DNA from: Rhodospirillales bacterium
GTDB taxonomy: Bacteria; Pseudomonadota; Alphaproteobacteria; Rhodospirillales; Thalassospiraceae
NCBI GenBank assembly: GCA_019634165.1
Contig: JAHQVT010000008.1
Span: 310,001 to 374,000, forward strand
Direction of reading: 5' to 3'
Length of the DNA stretch: 64,000 nucleotides
Shown here: one piece after another, positions 8,770 to 18,063 of the stretch
Layout of the letters: every line of letters starts with the position of its first letter
Position numbering within the stretch: position 1 is the stretch's first letter
The notes under the pieces: generated by a model
What the model was told of the DNA's origin: nothing
Databases searched by the model: none
Seen by the model: only the letters and a program-made list of their open reading frames with translations
Position numbers and translations under genes: made by a program

Positions 8770-9741
8770 TTACCAGGCAGCTTTGCCCAGTAATTTCTCG
8801 CCAAGCGGGGTGAGTTCCGCTCGTTCATATTTGGTTTGCTCCCAATTGCGTGGGTCACCGGGAAAAGCATGGCCGCGTGCTGGCAGGCGTTCGGACCAGC
8901 TTTTAACCCGCCAATCCACCAGTTCCTGTTCTTCGGGCGTTGCGGGCGCCATCGATATATATTGCGCGATACGCGACTGATCTGACCGGTTTGCCCGAAT
9001 GCCATGGGCCAGCAGGCTATTAAAAATCACAAGGTCGCCTGCCTTCATTGCAATCCGTTTGGGCGGGTAAGGGACGTTTTCCATATCCGGGCGGAACGGA
9101 TCACGGTCCTTTGGTGCGGTTTTGCGCCATTCTTCGAAATTTGCAAATAAATCTGGCACGCATTGGAACCCGCCCATGTCATCGGTGGTATCAACAAGCG
9201 ACAAAACGCCCTGTACGTTGATCGGCAAAGGATCATTGGTGGTATCTGCATCCCAGTGAATAAAACCGTCAAAGGCACGCTTGCCCGTGTTGGGCGTGTT
9301 AAGGTTCGCACGGTCAATCGACACCCAAAGGTCGGTTCGGTCCCAGATGTCGACAAAGGCATCATATACCCGCTGCGTCTGGCGGTTATCCCAAAGTGTC
9401 TGATGGTTGTAAATTTCAACCATGCCGGAATTGTTCAATTCCTTCATCGCATGGTCGCGCATTTGCGGGCGGCTCCAGCTTTCCGGGTCGCTTGGGTCCA
9501 TCTCGGTGAATTCCCAAAGAAGATCAACAGTCGCACGGACTTGCTCGGCCGGAACAGCATTTGGCACAACGACATAGCCATAGGTTTGCCAATGCGCAAA
9601 ATCTTCTTCTGATAAAACACGAAGCGGTAAGGTTTTAGTCAGATCACGAAGCTGCTCACCTTGGACTTCCTTAACTGACGCATTGCCGGGGCGGTCGGCA
9701 TTGGGTGCTTGGGTCATTGGCGCTGTTGCTAACATTGACAT
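8770..9741 (-). CDS. Phytanoyl-CoA dioxygenase (PhyH) family protein
   Basis: This is an Fe(II)/2-oxoglutarate-dependent oxygenase of the PhyH superfamily, which hydroxylates small molecules such as ectoine, phosphonates or fatty acyl compounds. The 323-residue protein has the iron-binding HWD motif in FIHWDADT (about residue 168) and the distal histidine in LLAHGIRANRS (about residue 258), where the arginine would bind 2-oxoglutarate. GGGAGA eight bases ahead of the ATG supports the start; an internal ATG eight codons on is less likely. It is divergent from an AraC regulator with a 148-base shared region, so substrate-induced expression by that regulator is probable. The substrate is not known. 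Confidence 0.85.
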   Translation of the reverse strand: MSMLATAPMTQAPNADRPGNASVKEVQGEQLRDLTKTLPLRVLSEEDFAHWQTYGYVVVPNAVPAEQVRATVDLLWEFTEMDPSDPESWSRPQMRDHAMKELNNSGMVEIYNHQTLWDNRQTQRVYDAFVDIWDRTDLWVSIDRANLNTPNTGKRAFDGFIHWDADTTNDPLPINVQGVLSLVDTTDDMGGFQCVPDLFANFEEWRKTAPKDRDPFRPDMENVPYPPKRIAMKAGDLVIFNSLLAHGIRANRSDQSRIAQYISMAPATPEEQELVDWRVKSWSERLPARGHAFPGDPRNWEQTKYERAELTPLGEKLLGKAAW

Positions 9742-9889
9742 GCTGTTTCTCCCGGATGTTTGTTTTTTAAGACTGGATGAATTCTAAACAACACAGCCAC
9801 TTGATGCCCACTGACAGGGCGGACAAATAATGATACTATTTGGCCAAAATTGATGAAGATGTTTACCGTACAAGCATGGTGGGTTTCTG

Positions 9890-10825
9890 ATGAAACTGTT
9901 GTTTGAGCATGTCCAGATTGCCGAGGATCGGTCTTGGAAGGGCTTGTATCGTAATTTGCAGGCGATCCCGTTTGAATGGCACTTTCACCCGGAATATGAA
10001 CTGACCCTAACCCTTGGAAGTCAGGGGCAACGATATGTCGGTGACCATATTGGGGCGTATGGCGATGATGACCTTGTGTTGCTGGGGCCAAACCTTCCCC
10101 ATACGTGGCATTCTTCGAATGCAAAGCCGCCATCGGTCAGCCAAGGTGGGTTGCGTGCTGCTGATGCCGTCCTTCAGGTAAAAGGACGGCGCAAAGGACA
10201 TCAGGCCTTTGTTTTTTGGTTTACGGCAGACTGGATTAACTCGGTTTGTCAAACCATGCCCGAACTGGCAGGTCTTGAAAAAGCCCTTCGACTTGCTCGG
10301 CGCGGGGTTCAGTTCGATGGGAAAACGGCGCGCAAGGTTGCTGCTTTTGCCCCACAATTTGATCGCGGCACATCGGCTGATCAGCTTTTACTTCTGATCG
10401 AAGTTCTTCGTACTTTACTTGACGCCAATGACCTTACGCCATTGGCATCTGATCGCTTTGATGCGGCACTTCCTGATCATGATGATGCCAGCCGGTTGGG
10501 CAAGGTTCTTGATTTACTGCATGGCAGTTATTTCGAGCCGATCAGCAGTGCGTGGATCGCGCAAAATGCAGGCATGAGCGAACGCACTTTACGCAGGTTT
10601 TTCCAGCGCCATATGGGATCAAACATTCAGGATTATCTGATGGGGTTGCGATTGGGGCGGGCGGCCAGTTTGCTGTTGTCATCTGACATGCCAATTTATC
10701 GCGTGGCAGAGGAAGCAGGTTTTCAAAACCTGTCACATTTTAACCGCCAGTTCCGCCGCCACCGTGGTATCGCGCCAAGCGTGTTTCGAAAAAAACGGTT
10801 CGAAGGTTTTGCAGACGTTGCCTAA
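9890..10825 (+). CDS. AraC-family regulator with N-terminal cupin
   Basis: This is a transcription activator with an N-terminal cupin sensor (about residues 20-95, containing FEWHFHPEYELTL and GPNLPHTWHS) and a C-terminal pair of AraC helix-turn-helix motifs (about residues 210-305, ending in GFQNLSHFNRQFRRHRGIAPS). At 311 residues the length is typical. The histidine-rich cupin could bind a metal or a sugar-like ligand. It is divergent from the PhyH-type dioxygenase, which is its most likely target. Similar cupin-AraC/dioxygenase pairs are common in marine alphaproteobacteria, but no effector can be named from sequence. Confidence 0.88.
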   Translation: MKLLFEHVQIAEDRSWKGLYRNLQAIPFEWHFHPEYELTLTLGSQGQRYVGDHIGAYGDDDLVLLGPNLPHTWHSSNAKPPSVSQGGLRAADAVLQVKGRRKGHQAFVFWFTADWINSVCQTMPELAGLEKALRLARRGVQFDGKTARKVAAFAPQFDRGTSADQLLLLIEVLRTLLDANDLTPLASDRFDAALPDHDDASRLGKVLDLLHGSYFEPISSAWIAQNAGMSERTLRRFFQRHMGSNIQDYLMGLRLGRAASLLLSSDMPIYRVAEEAGFQNLSHFNRQFRRHRGIAPSVFRKKRFEGFADVA

Positions 10826-10866
10826 GCAGGTTGGGGTTTGAATTTACTGCGGTATTTTATTCTCGA

Positions 10867-11775
10867 TCAAGGATGATGGTAGGCTAGATGCGAATCAAAG
10901 GCTGCCCAGAATTGGGCACGAAACAGGTCTTGTTCTTGCAAAATTTCATGTCGGGCTTCGGGAATTTCGGTGATGGTGATGTTGGGAAACTTGCCAAACA
11001 TTTCTTCGGTTGTTTGGTTTGAAACAACCTGATCGTTTCCAGCAAGTACCATTGTAATCGGGGGTAAGTTTCCTGCGATGCTTTTGAGTTTGCCTGCAAC
11101 CGATGCCTGCGCCTGAAAACAGGCATCAAGCCAGCCAGCAGATGTCCCCCCAATGAGAAGAGATGGATCATTGCTTAGAAAAGCACGATTGCGTTCATAG
11201 CGGGCCGGGTCCGAGGTCAGAAGATTGTCAGGTTCAAAACCTTTAAGCGGGCTGTGGGAACTTTGCCCCGGCAGATACTGTTTATCAAACCCATAGCGAC
11301 ATAGACCGCTTGAAAGGAACTGTGCCGCAGCCGACAGCCATTCAGGCCCGCCCAATCCAAAAAACGGCGCAATCATAACAGCACTTTTCCAAAGATCTGG
11401 TTGGTCAAGTATCATGCTCATTGCGACCAGACCACCGGTCGAATGGGTCAGAACCAAGTCGCAAGTTATACCGTGCTTCTGTTTAACGTGATTGATGACG
11501 TGTCGGGTATCGGCGGCGTAATCTTCCAGATCTTGGACAAAGCCCATCGTTGGATCGGGGGCTTCGCGTGATGATCCGCCTTGCCCGCGAAAATCAAAAG
11601 TAACACAGCCCCAGCCACGCGATGCAAGATCAGCGGCTGTTTCCTGATAACGCTCGATAAATTCACCTCGTCCTTGCAAGACAAGGACATAGCCACGTGG
11701 GGAGTCAGGTGCATCTATGCCAAGGCGCAGCGAAATACCGTCAGGGGCGATGAAACGATCAATGGAAAATGTCAT
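10867..11775 (-). CDS. Alpha/beta hydrolase, lysophospholipase/PldB-like
   Basis: This serine hydrolase resembles the lysophospholipase and monoglyceride lipase group (Hydrolase_4). The 302-residue protein has the oxyanion-side motif LQGRGEFIERY near residue 33, FDFRGQGGSS near 60 and the nucleophile elbow HSTGG near 112 (Ser instead of the more usual GxSxG first Gly). The acid is in LAGNDQVVS near 248 and the catalytic histidine in EARHEILQE near 278. There is no signal peptide, so it is probably cytoplasmic. It lies 27 bases downstream of another alpha/beta hydrolase on the same strand and is probably co-transcribed with it. The true substrate is unknown. Confidence 0.85.
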   Translation of the reverse strand: MTFSIDRFIAPDGISLRLGIDAPDSPRGYVLVLQGRGEFIERYQETAADLASRGWGCVTFDFRGQGGSSREAPDPTMGFVQDLEDYAADTRHVINHVKQKHGITCDLVLTHSTGGLVAMSMILDQPDLWKSAVMIAPFFGLGGPEWLSAAAQFLSSGLCRYGFDKQYLPGQSSHSPLKGFEPDNLLTSDPARYERNRAFLSNDPSLLIGGTSAGWLDACFQAQASVAGKLKSIAGNLPPITMVLAGNDQVVSNQTTEEMFGKFPNITITEIPEARHEILQEQDLFRAQFWAAFDSHLAYHHP

Positions 11776-11802
11776 GGATATAACTGTAATGGGAGCGGAG
11801 CG

Positions 11803-13110
11803 TTATTTTGTTGGCGCGTGTATTGTTGTGCCAAGTGAGGCAACAATAAAGGTAGACATTTTCTTGATCATTTCGGGAAAATCAGGATTAAACGTGCCGC
11901 GCCGTAAAGTGCCCGGTGTCGTTGATGTGACCAGATTGCGTTCGCCATAGACAGTGTTGTCACCCGTTTCACAGGATGTACGTTGTTCATCGTCATCATA
12001 ATGGCCACAATCACGAACTGCGCCGTTTAAGCCATAGACACTGCTTTCGGGATGCATGGTGATGGCGGTATGCGCGTGATTGATCGTGCGCATCTCATCA
12101 TTGGCGGAACGCACAATGTCGATATTGTCGCATGTCGGGTGTTCATCCAGTGCATTGTCTTCGCCCTGATACCAAATCAGGTGCTTGATCGGTGCATCAA
12201 CTTTTTCACAAAAGAAATCAACTGCCGCAAGCGGATCAACGGTTTGGTCATCGGAACTAATGACCAGAAATACCGGAATATCAAAGCTTTTGATCGTTCT
12301 TTCGCGATAGGGTTCGGTCAGAAGATGGAATTGGGCCGCCGCATTCATTGCCATCGAACCATATTTGGCCGGATCATTATAGTTGCCCTGACCGACCCAT
12401 TTTTTAACATATCGGGCATAGGGGGTAAGCCATGCCTGTTTGCTTTTTGCCGCCAAACCGGGGGACAGCATGATCATGCCATTGATGCGCTTGTCTTGTT
12501 TACGGGCATCAAAATCACGCCCAATCAATGCAGCCCCCATGGAATATCCAATGGGGATAATGTGTTCTATATCATTACCAAAAGCATCAACGCCGTAGCG
12601 CACGGTTTCAAGCCAGTCATCCAACCCAACATCAATCAAGTCACCAGGGACGGTTCCGTGACCCGGCAGCAATACGCCGTGAAACGTTGCACAGGGAAAT
12701 TGTTTGCGTAAATGGTCGCGGACATCGCTTAACCAGAACGGGCTATCGGTCAGGCCATGGATCATAAGAAACCCGACCTTTTCACCATGCACAAGATCAC
12801 GGCCAACCGCGTCACATGAAACCCGGTCTGGTGCCATGGCAAATGGCGCACGCATATCAACGACCTGTTCAATGTTATAGCCGCCAAACGGGCGTTCTTC
12901 TTGTGCGAACCGACTTGTGGACAGTACGTCATGCAATTGCGTACGGGTTGATTTTACATATTCGGCGAATGACATTTCACTGGATGGCGCCGCTATGGCA
13001 TTACCCGATGGGCTGTGTTGTGGATCTTTCTCTGAGCAACCTGCAATCGCCAATGCGGCACCAACAATCAGGTAAGTCAGGCTGGTGCGTATCGTCCATT
13101 GAGTGCCCAT
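11803..13110 (-). CDS. Lipoprotein alpha/beta hydrolase
   Basis: This is a membrane-anchored hydrolase of the carboxylesterase/serine aminopeptidase type. The 435-residue precursor has a lipoprotein signal with lipobox AIAGC near residue 24. An esterase domain follows, with IHGLTDSPFW near residue 115, LPGHG near 150 and the nucleophile elbow GYSMG near 185. The acid is probably in SSDDQTVDP near 285 and a late histidine is available in HPESSVYG near 355. GGAG ten bases before the ATG supports the start. It is the first gene of a two-gene operon with the second hydrolase. The carboxy-terminal 60 residues, rich in charged residues, are unassigned. Confidence 0.82.
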   Translation of the reverse strand: MGTQWTIRTSLTYLIVGAALAIAGCSEKDPQHSPSGNAIAAPSSEMSFAEYVKSTRTQLHDVLSTSRFAQEERPFGGYNIEQVVDMRAPFAMAPDRVSCDAVGRDLVHGEKVGFLMIHGLTDSPFWLSDVRDHLRKQFPCATFHGVLLPGHGTVPGDLIDVGLDDWLETVRYGVDAFGNDIEHIIPIGYSMGAALIGRDFDARKQDKRINGMIMLSPGLAAKSKQAWLTPYARYVKKWVGQGNYNDPAKYGSMAMNAAAQFHLLTEPYRERTIKSFDIPVFLVISSDDQTVDPLAAVDFFCEKVDAPIKHLIWYQGEDNALDEHPTCDNIDIVRSANDEMRTINHAHTAITMHPESSVYGLNGAVRDCGHYDDDEQRTSCETGDNTVYGERNLVTSTTPGTLRRGTFNPDFPEMIKKMSTFIVASLGTTIHAPTK

Positions 13111-13212
13111 TTGGGATGGCTCCGTGTCGTTAAGTTTGTTGGACTGCTTATAGCATATTTTGTTGGCAGGCTTTTGATGTTAGTGCGTGTAACCGATTGG
13201 CGCGAGAAACAA

Positions 13213-13240
13213 AAAAGCGGCCTGAATACAGACCGCTTTT
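13213..13240 (-). terminator. Terminator downstream of osmC-like gene
   Basis: The hairpin AAAAGCGG / CCGCTTTT has a 12-base loop and is followed on the minus strand by a T-run (TTTTTTG). It lies between the OsmC-type gene and the downstream lipoprotein gene. Confidence 0.78.
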
Positions 13241-13298
13241 GTCTAGCTACTGACCCTAGGCAAACAACGTGACCTCATAAAGGCAGTCTTAATAAGGC

Positions 13299-13703
13299 CT
13301 ATTCAACGATTTCCCAGCTATGGGTGATCTCGGCCGCCTTTGACAACATGATCGAGGCCGAACAATATTTTTCAGCCGAAAGCTCAACCGCACGACCAAG
13401 TTTCGTCTCATTCAGGTTTTCACCCTTTACCTTGAAATGCAGGTGAATTTTGGTGAAAACCTTGGGGTCAGTTTCAGCACGTTCGGCTTTGACGTTAGTT
13501 TCAACATCATGAATATTTTCACGGCCTTTTTTCAGGATATGCACGACGTCAATTGATGAGCATCCTGCAAGACCAAGAAGCAGCATTTCCATTGGGCTCG
13601 GGCCAAAACCATTATCTTTGTCGCCATCCATGACAACACCGTGGCCAGTGCCGCTGGTACCTGTGAAAGTAAGGTTCTCAAGCCACTTTACGCGTGCTTC
13701 CAT
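13299..13703 (-). CDS. OsmC/YhfA-family peroxiredoxin-like protein
   Basis: This is a small OsmC-superfamily protein, which reduces organic hydroperoxides with a pair of cysteines. In the 134-residue form the two conserved cysteines are present in LLGLAGCSSIDV near residue 48 and SAEKYCSASIML near residue 114. The frame is open 12 codons further upstream, but AGGA nine bases before the ATG that gives MEARVKWLENLTF decides the start. This fits the YhfA branch, which is often annotated only as OsmC family. It stands alone with its own terminator. A stress role is inferred from the family only. Confidence 0.87.
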   Translation of the reverse strand: MEARVKWLENLTFTGTSGTGHGVVMDGDKDNGFGPSPMEMLLLGLAGCSSIDVVHILKKGRENIHDVETNVKAERAETDPKVFTKIHLHFKVKGENLNETKLGRAVELSAEKYCSASIMLSKAAEITHSWEIVE

Positions 13704-13853
13704 GATTGAATTCCTGTTTCTGAAAAATGGATGCCCCATCCTCTAGCGCGGTTATGGCATGCCTGCAAGTTGTGATGACAGTTGCGCGAAGATGGCGGAC
13801 CAGACTGATGTAATCGTAAGGATAAGCTGTTATAACTGTTTTTACCTTATAGC

Positions 13854-13866
13854 ATGATACTATCAT
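13854..13866. promoter_or_regulatory. Short palindrome upstream of the 13.9-kb small gene
   Basis: The palindrome ATGATA-C-TATCAT sits 36 bases ahead of the next start codon in an AT-rich promoter region that also holds GTTATAAC. It could be an operator, but no regulator can be tied to it. Confidence 0.3.
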
Positions 13867-13902
13867 AAGAATTCAAACCCTTATGGCGTAGGAGCAATGG
13901 TC

Positions 13903-14244
13903 ATGACACAAGACCCCAGCCGCAGCAAAAGTCGCTTTATGATGGGCATGGAACATGTTCTTCGCGAAATTAACCACGAGATTATCAGCCCAGCGATCCC
14001 CGATATGTCGGTGGAAAATGCCGTGCCATTGATGATTACCGTCGCAAGGTTGCGTGCCGATTACCTGAAATATGCTTTTAAGCTTACATCAGATCGTTCG
14101 GACCAACATCCAACGGAAGGAGAATTGGCCCATTTGAAGCACTTACGTGAATGTTATCAGGAAATGTTGGCCGCCGCGCGGGAACTCGAACATTGCATTG
14201 ATCGTGGCTATATTGATTTGCCAATGCCAGCGGCAAAATCCTGA
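13903..14244 (+). CDS. Conserved-looking helical protein of unknown function
   Basis: No family is recognised. The 113-residue product is soluble, rich in Glu, Arg and Leu and predicted to be mostly helical, with no signal peptide, membrane segment or cysteine-based metal site. A ribosome site GGAG at 13891-13894 lies only two bases before the first ATG (13897) but eight bases before the second, so the second ATG (MTQDPSRSKSR) is chosen. The AT-rich promoter region upstream contains a 13-bp palindrome. It precedes the PAS/GGDEF protein gene by 140 bases in the same direction, which may or may not mean a functional link. Confidence 0.7.
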   Translation: MTQDPSRSKSRFMMGMEHVLREINHEIISPAIPDMSVENAVPLMITVARLRADYLKYAFKLTSDRSDQHPTEGELAHLKHLRECYQEMLAAARELEHCIDRGYIDLPMPAAKS

Positions 14245-14385
14245 ATTTTGTAAACCCTTGTTTCCATGCCCATATGACGATCTCGGGTGCGATGTAACAG
14301 ACCATGTTTCTGTTGTCGTGCGATTTGGGGGCTGAAAATTGATAGATAAATATACAGCTCTCGGTAGTTTGAAAGGGGTGGAGAT

Positions 14386-16044
14386 TTGGCGTTAAGTTCT
14401 GGTATTGAGGCGACAGCAGCCCTTGCGCGAGATGGCATCATTCTGCTTGAGAAGAATGGGCTTAAAGTCGCGCATGCCAATCCGGCTGCAGAAGCCTTGT
14501 TTACGGACGGTGTATCGACCTTGCGTGCGGGGTCCGAGGTAAAGCAGTTCTTGGCTTTTCTTGCCAAGAATGCTGAATTTTCCAATGGCGACGCAAAAGT
14601 TGCTGTTCGGGAAACGCTTGAACATATTTCCGGTAAAAAGGGCAAAGCGGATTTACCCGCTTTTGGCCTTGGTAAACGCAAGTTCACCTGGCGTCGACAT
14701 GACGGGCCGGACGGATCGGTAGCACTTGTCGTGCGTGATGTGGGCAAGGCCGAAGAACTTGCAAGGTCATTGGCGGATCATAAAACATTTATTCAGCACA
14801 TGATCGAAGTTCTGCCGACCCCGGTATATCTGAAAAATCTGGATGGTGTGATCAACCGTTGCAACGCTGCATTTGCTGAATTGATCGGGTCCAGCCCCGA
14901 TCAGGTGATTGGTAAGAACCTGGCGGATGTGGCCGATAAGTCCCTTGTTGATGTGATCAACAGCAAGGAAAAAACGCTTTCCGATACGTTTGATGATGCG
15001 CGCGATGAAATCAGTTTTTCGGTCGGTGATATTGCCCGGACTGTGATGTTTGCTGCTGCACGGCTTAAGGGCCCAAGTGGGGCGGTTGTCGGAACGATCG
15101 GGTCGCTGGTTGATATTACCTCGCTCAAAGATGCACAGGCCGAAATTGCGGCGGCATCAGAACGCCTGACGGGCCTTCTGGAACATGCACCGGTTGGGGT
15201 GGCGATTTCCAACCGATCTGACGGCAAATTCAGTTTTTATAATCAGACCTTTGCCCGGTTGGTGAAGCTTGGCGAGGATGACGAAAATACCGATGCGGTA
15301 TTGCTGTCCGATCGCTATCGCAAACAAAGCCTAAGCGACATGGATATGCTGGGCGAACTCACCGATGTTGAGTTACGCATTCGAAGACCCGGTATGACTG
15401 AAGCAATTTGGGTTAAAACCAATATTGAACCGCTTGATTTCGAAGGCGAACAATCTGTTTTGTGGTGGCTTAGTGACATCACCAAGGAAAAGCATGTTGC
15501 CCGGGAATTGCAAAATAAGGCCAATAACGACGAATTGACCGGTTTGGCCAACCGTGCGCGGTTCTTGCAAAAAATGACGCAGTCTGAACTTGTTCTGCGC
15601 GGGACGGCGGCACCAGCAGCGTTGTTCATTGTCGATCTGGACAGATTAAGCGACCTTAACAACAAATTGGGCCACAGTGCCGGCGATGCTGTTTTGACTG
15701 AAACAGCCAGACGATTGAAACGTGCCGCGCGCCGGGCCGAGGAAATATCACGTCTTGCGGGCGATCAGTTCGGCCTTTTGTTTCTCAATAAGGGCGATGA
15801 AAAATATATGATTGAGACCGCCAATGCCATTCTCAAGGAAATGGAGAACCCCATTTCGCTAGAAGATGGTGCTGATGCAACGGTGACATGTTCACTGGGG
15901 ATGGTGGTCTTTGATGCCGGGATGAGTGATATGAACGAGCAATTGCGCCGGGCGGATAAAGCCATGCGGACGGCCAAGGAATCCGGGGGTGGGCAGTATC
16001 GCCTTTATGCCCGGGATCTTGAACCCGAGCTTGATCAGGACTGA
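14386..16044 (+). CDS. PAS-domain protein with degenerate GGDEF domain
   Basis: This cytoplasmic signalling protein of 552 residues has an N-terminal PAS-like segment, a clear PAS domain (about residues 135-245), a third PAS-like segment (about 260-375) and a C-terminal GGDEF domain (about 385-545). The GGDEF fold is intact around IVDLDRLSDLNNKLGHSAGD, but the signature reads AGDQF at about residues 458-462 instead of GG(D/E)EF, and the inhibitory site is RxxE rather than RxxD. Loss of the glutamate points to a non-catalytic c-di-GMP or GTP sensor. It starts with TTG, supported by GGTGGAG just upstream. No transmembrane or EAL domain is present. Confidence 0.87.
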   Translation: MALSSGIEATAALARDGIILLEKNGLKVAHANPAAEALFTDGVSTLRAGSEVKQFLAFLAKNAEFSNGDAKVAVRETLEHISGKKGKADLPAFGLGKRKFTWRRHDGPDGSVALVVRDVGKAEELARSLADHKTFIQHMIEVLPTPVYLKNLDGVINRCNAAFAELIGSSPDQVIGKNLADVADKSLVDVINSKEKTLSDTFDDARDEISFSVGDIARTVMFAAARLKGPSGAVVGTIGSLVDITSLKDAQAEIAAASERLTGLLEHAPVGVAISNRSDGKFSFYNQTFARLVKLGEDDENTDAVLLSDRYRKQSLSDMDMLGELTDVELRIRRPGMTEAIWVKTNIEPLDFEGEQSVLWWLSDITKEKHVARELQNKANNDELTGLANRARFLQKMTQSELVLRGTAAPAALFIVDLDRLSDLNNKLGHSAGDAVLTETARRLKRAARRAEEISRLAGDQFGLLFLNKGDEKYMIETANAILKEMENPISLEDGADATVTCSLGMVVFDAGMSDMNEQLRRADKAMRTAKESGGGQYRLYARDLEPELDQD

Positions 16045-16054
16045 TATCAAATCA

Positions 16055-16086
16055 GCGAAAGGCCGGCAGATCAGCCGGCCTTTCGC
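16055..16086. terminator. Bidirectional terminator between convergent genes
   Basis: A perfect 13-bp stem (GCGAAAGGCCGGC / GCCGGCCTTTCGC) with a six-base loop lies just after the GGDEF-protein stop. The stop codon of the convergent sulfotransferase gene is inside the hairpin. Confidence 0.85.
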
Positions 16087-17957
16087 GTTTTAACATCCAA
16101 TGGTTCGCCAGATTTATCCAGACCAAGTGTTTCAAGCAATGGGCCCAGATGCTGGGCATAGGGCTCCCAACCTTTCAGGCTGCTGCGATAAATCGGTTTT
16201 CGCACCTGAAGGGCGCTATGGGTTCTAATTTGGCGTTCTGTTTTATAGAAGCTAAGGCAGGCGTCATCCCACGAAAGGCCGACAAACTTGATCAGGCGCC
16301 GGGCTTCGACTTCAAGGTTTTCGACAACGTTTTCGTAGTCAACCTCGATGAACCGGTCAGCCGGAAGAACATCGCGCCAATGATCCATAAACCGTTCATA
16401 AGTATTGTAATAATGCCCAAGGTCGCGTTGATCATAGGCAAAGTTCTGCACCCCACCAAAACGACGGTTATAAATCGAAAAGCACGATGCCATCGGGTGC
16501 CGACGGCAATGAATGATCCGTGTGTTGGGCAACATCAATGCCAGCATTCCCGCACGGGTAAAGTTTGATGGCAGCTTGTCAATGATGAGGCGCGCGGTGG
16601 TGTGCACAACGTTTTCAGTTTGAATCTTTGCAACACGTCCAAGGGTTTCTTTGCGATAGGCTTGGCCCAGAATACGAATGAAATCATCGTCATATTTCAT
16701 AACGTCATGCCGGTCACAACCGCACTTGACCTTATGCTCGATCAAGGCTTGATGATGGTAGGGCATGGTATCAAGTTCGCCAGCGCCAAAGACATCAGGG
16801 TGGGAACTTAAAATCTGTTCGGTCAGGGTCGTGCCTGACCGCGGCATGCCGACAATGAAGACATGCTGGGCTTCTTGATCGTCATTGCCGATGGGGCCAA
16901 GATGGGCAAAGCGTTCTTTGGGAAAGCAGTCCCGTACATGGCCAAGCATGTCTTCAATCGCGCTTTGCGAATAGGTGATGGTTTGGCGTTTGACGAAGTT
17001 TGCTGCGTTAATCGCCTTCATAGCTGCATCGGGATTTTGGTGTTCCATCTCTATTTTACCAATTGAAAACAAAAGCATTTCCTGCTCGCCATGGGGCATC
17101 TTCTGGTAATCGCCAGATTGATAAATGTCGTAAATTACCGGACGGGCCGGGTGGGTTTCGAGTATTTTGGTCGCAAGGCTCAGGCAATGCCATGCGCGGA
17201 TGTTTGCAGGTTCTTGTTTCAGAACGCTTTCAAACAATGCACAGGCGTCATCAACATTTCCCAGTTCCTTTTGGCATTCGCCAATACTGATTTTGATGTC
17301 GTTGATTGCTTTTTGATTGGCACCTTGTTGCGCATATTCAAGCGCCTTGCCAAGATGCGCCATCGCGGATTGGACATCATCAAGCGACATCAAAACAACG
17401 CCCATTGCACTCCATGATGTCCAGTCGGTCGGGGCAAGTGCAATCGCGCGCTTAAGATGGGGGATGGCATTGCGCGTACCCATGCCGCGTGATTCAAGAA
17501 TGCCCAATTGCAAATGCGATTTCCCGTCGACTGGAAAACGCTTCACTGCCGTGTGTAAAACAGTTTTGGCTTGGGCATCATAACCAGCATTGCCGAGGAT
17601 GGCGGCAAGGTCGGTAAAATAGACGGGTTTTGGATTGGGGCTATTGCAGGCCATCTCAAGGCTTCTAACAGCTTCGGGAATTTGACCGCTTTCATTATAG
17701 ATCAAGCCACTGGTTTGATGCAGATCGCCATGGTTGGGGTATTGAGCCAGTAACTTGGTGCAAATCTTGCGCGCCGCCCGATGATTGCCCGACGACCATT
17801 GCTTCCTGATTTCCGCCAAACCAGAACTAAGCTTTTGCGATGATGGGTTTAAAGTCCCGCTCCCAGCAGCAGGTGGATTGGGTGACTGATGCTGGCTTGC
17901 GGGGGTTGCCTTCGCTGTTTTTGGGGGGCTTGGCTGGTCATCCATCATTGCCGACAT
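16071..17957 (-). CDS. TPR-repeat sulfotransferase (tandem copy, downstream)
   Basis: This cytoplasmic 628-residue protein has a proline- and serine-rich N-terminal 45 residues, TPR-like repeats to about residue 335, and a Sulfotransfer_3 domain. The phosphosulfate loop VFIVGMPRSGTTLTEQIL is near residue 370, and the 3'-phosphate region HCRRHPMASCFSIY near 490. The ending SALQVRKPIYRSSLKGWEPY closes the active-site region and is shared by all four paralogues. It is the last gene of the tandem cluster and is separated from the preceding copy by a 106-base gap with a strong hairpin. The acceptor is unknown. The cluster contains no sulfate-activation genes, so PAPS must come from elsewhere. Confidence 0.85.
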   Translation of the reverse strand: MSAMMDDQPSPPKTAKATPASQHQSPNPPAAGSGTLNPSSQKLSSGLAEIRKQWSSGNHRAARKICTKLLAQYPNHGDLHQTSGLIYNESGQIPEAVRSLEMACNSPNPKPVYFTDLAAILGNAGYDAQAKTVLHTAVKRFPVDGKSHLQLGILESRGMGTRNAIPHLKRAIALAPTDWTSWSAMGVVLMSLDDVQSAMAHLGKALEYAQQGANQKAINDIKISIGECQKELGNVDDACALFESVLKQEPANIRAWHCLSLATKILETHPARPVIYDIYQSGDYQKMPHGEQEMLLFSIGKIEMEHQNPDAAMKAINAANFVKRQTITYSQSAIEDMLGHVRDCFPKERFAHLGPIGNDDQEAQHVFIVGMPRSGTTLTEQILSSHPDVFGAGELDTMPYHHQALIEHKVKCGCDRHDVMKYDDDFIRILGQAYRKETLGRVAKIQTENVVHTTARLIIDKLPSNFTRAGMLALMLPNTRIIHCRRHPMASCFSIYNRRFGGVQNFAYDQRDLGHYYNTYERFMDHWRDVLPADRFIEVDYENVVENLEVEARRLIKFVGLSWDDACLSFYKTERQIRTHSALQVRKPIYRSSLKGWEPYAQHLGPLLETLGLDKSGEPLDVKTRKAG

Positions 17958-17969
17958 CCTGTTTAATCA

Positions 17970-18004
17970 GTGACGCGGGTGAAGGTGTAACCTTCTCCCG
18001 TCAC
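17970..18004 (-). other. Stem-loop between two sulfotransferase genes
   Basis: An interrupted stem (GTGAC…GTCAC outside, GAAGGT…ACCTTC inside, three-base loop) fills the gap between the second and third tandem sulfotransferase genes. It has no U-run on the coding strand, so it is more likely an mRNA-processing or stability element than a terminator. Confidence 0.5.
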
Positions 18005-18063
18005 GCATAAACACGGATCAGCAGGCAAAAACTGGCGCCCGATTTGGTGATTTTAAGGCAGAT

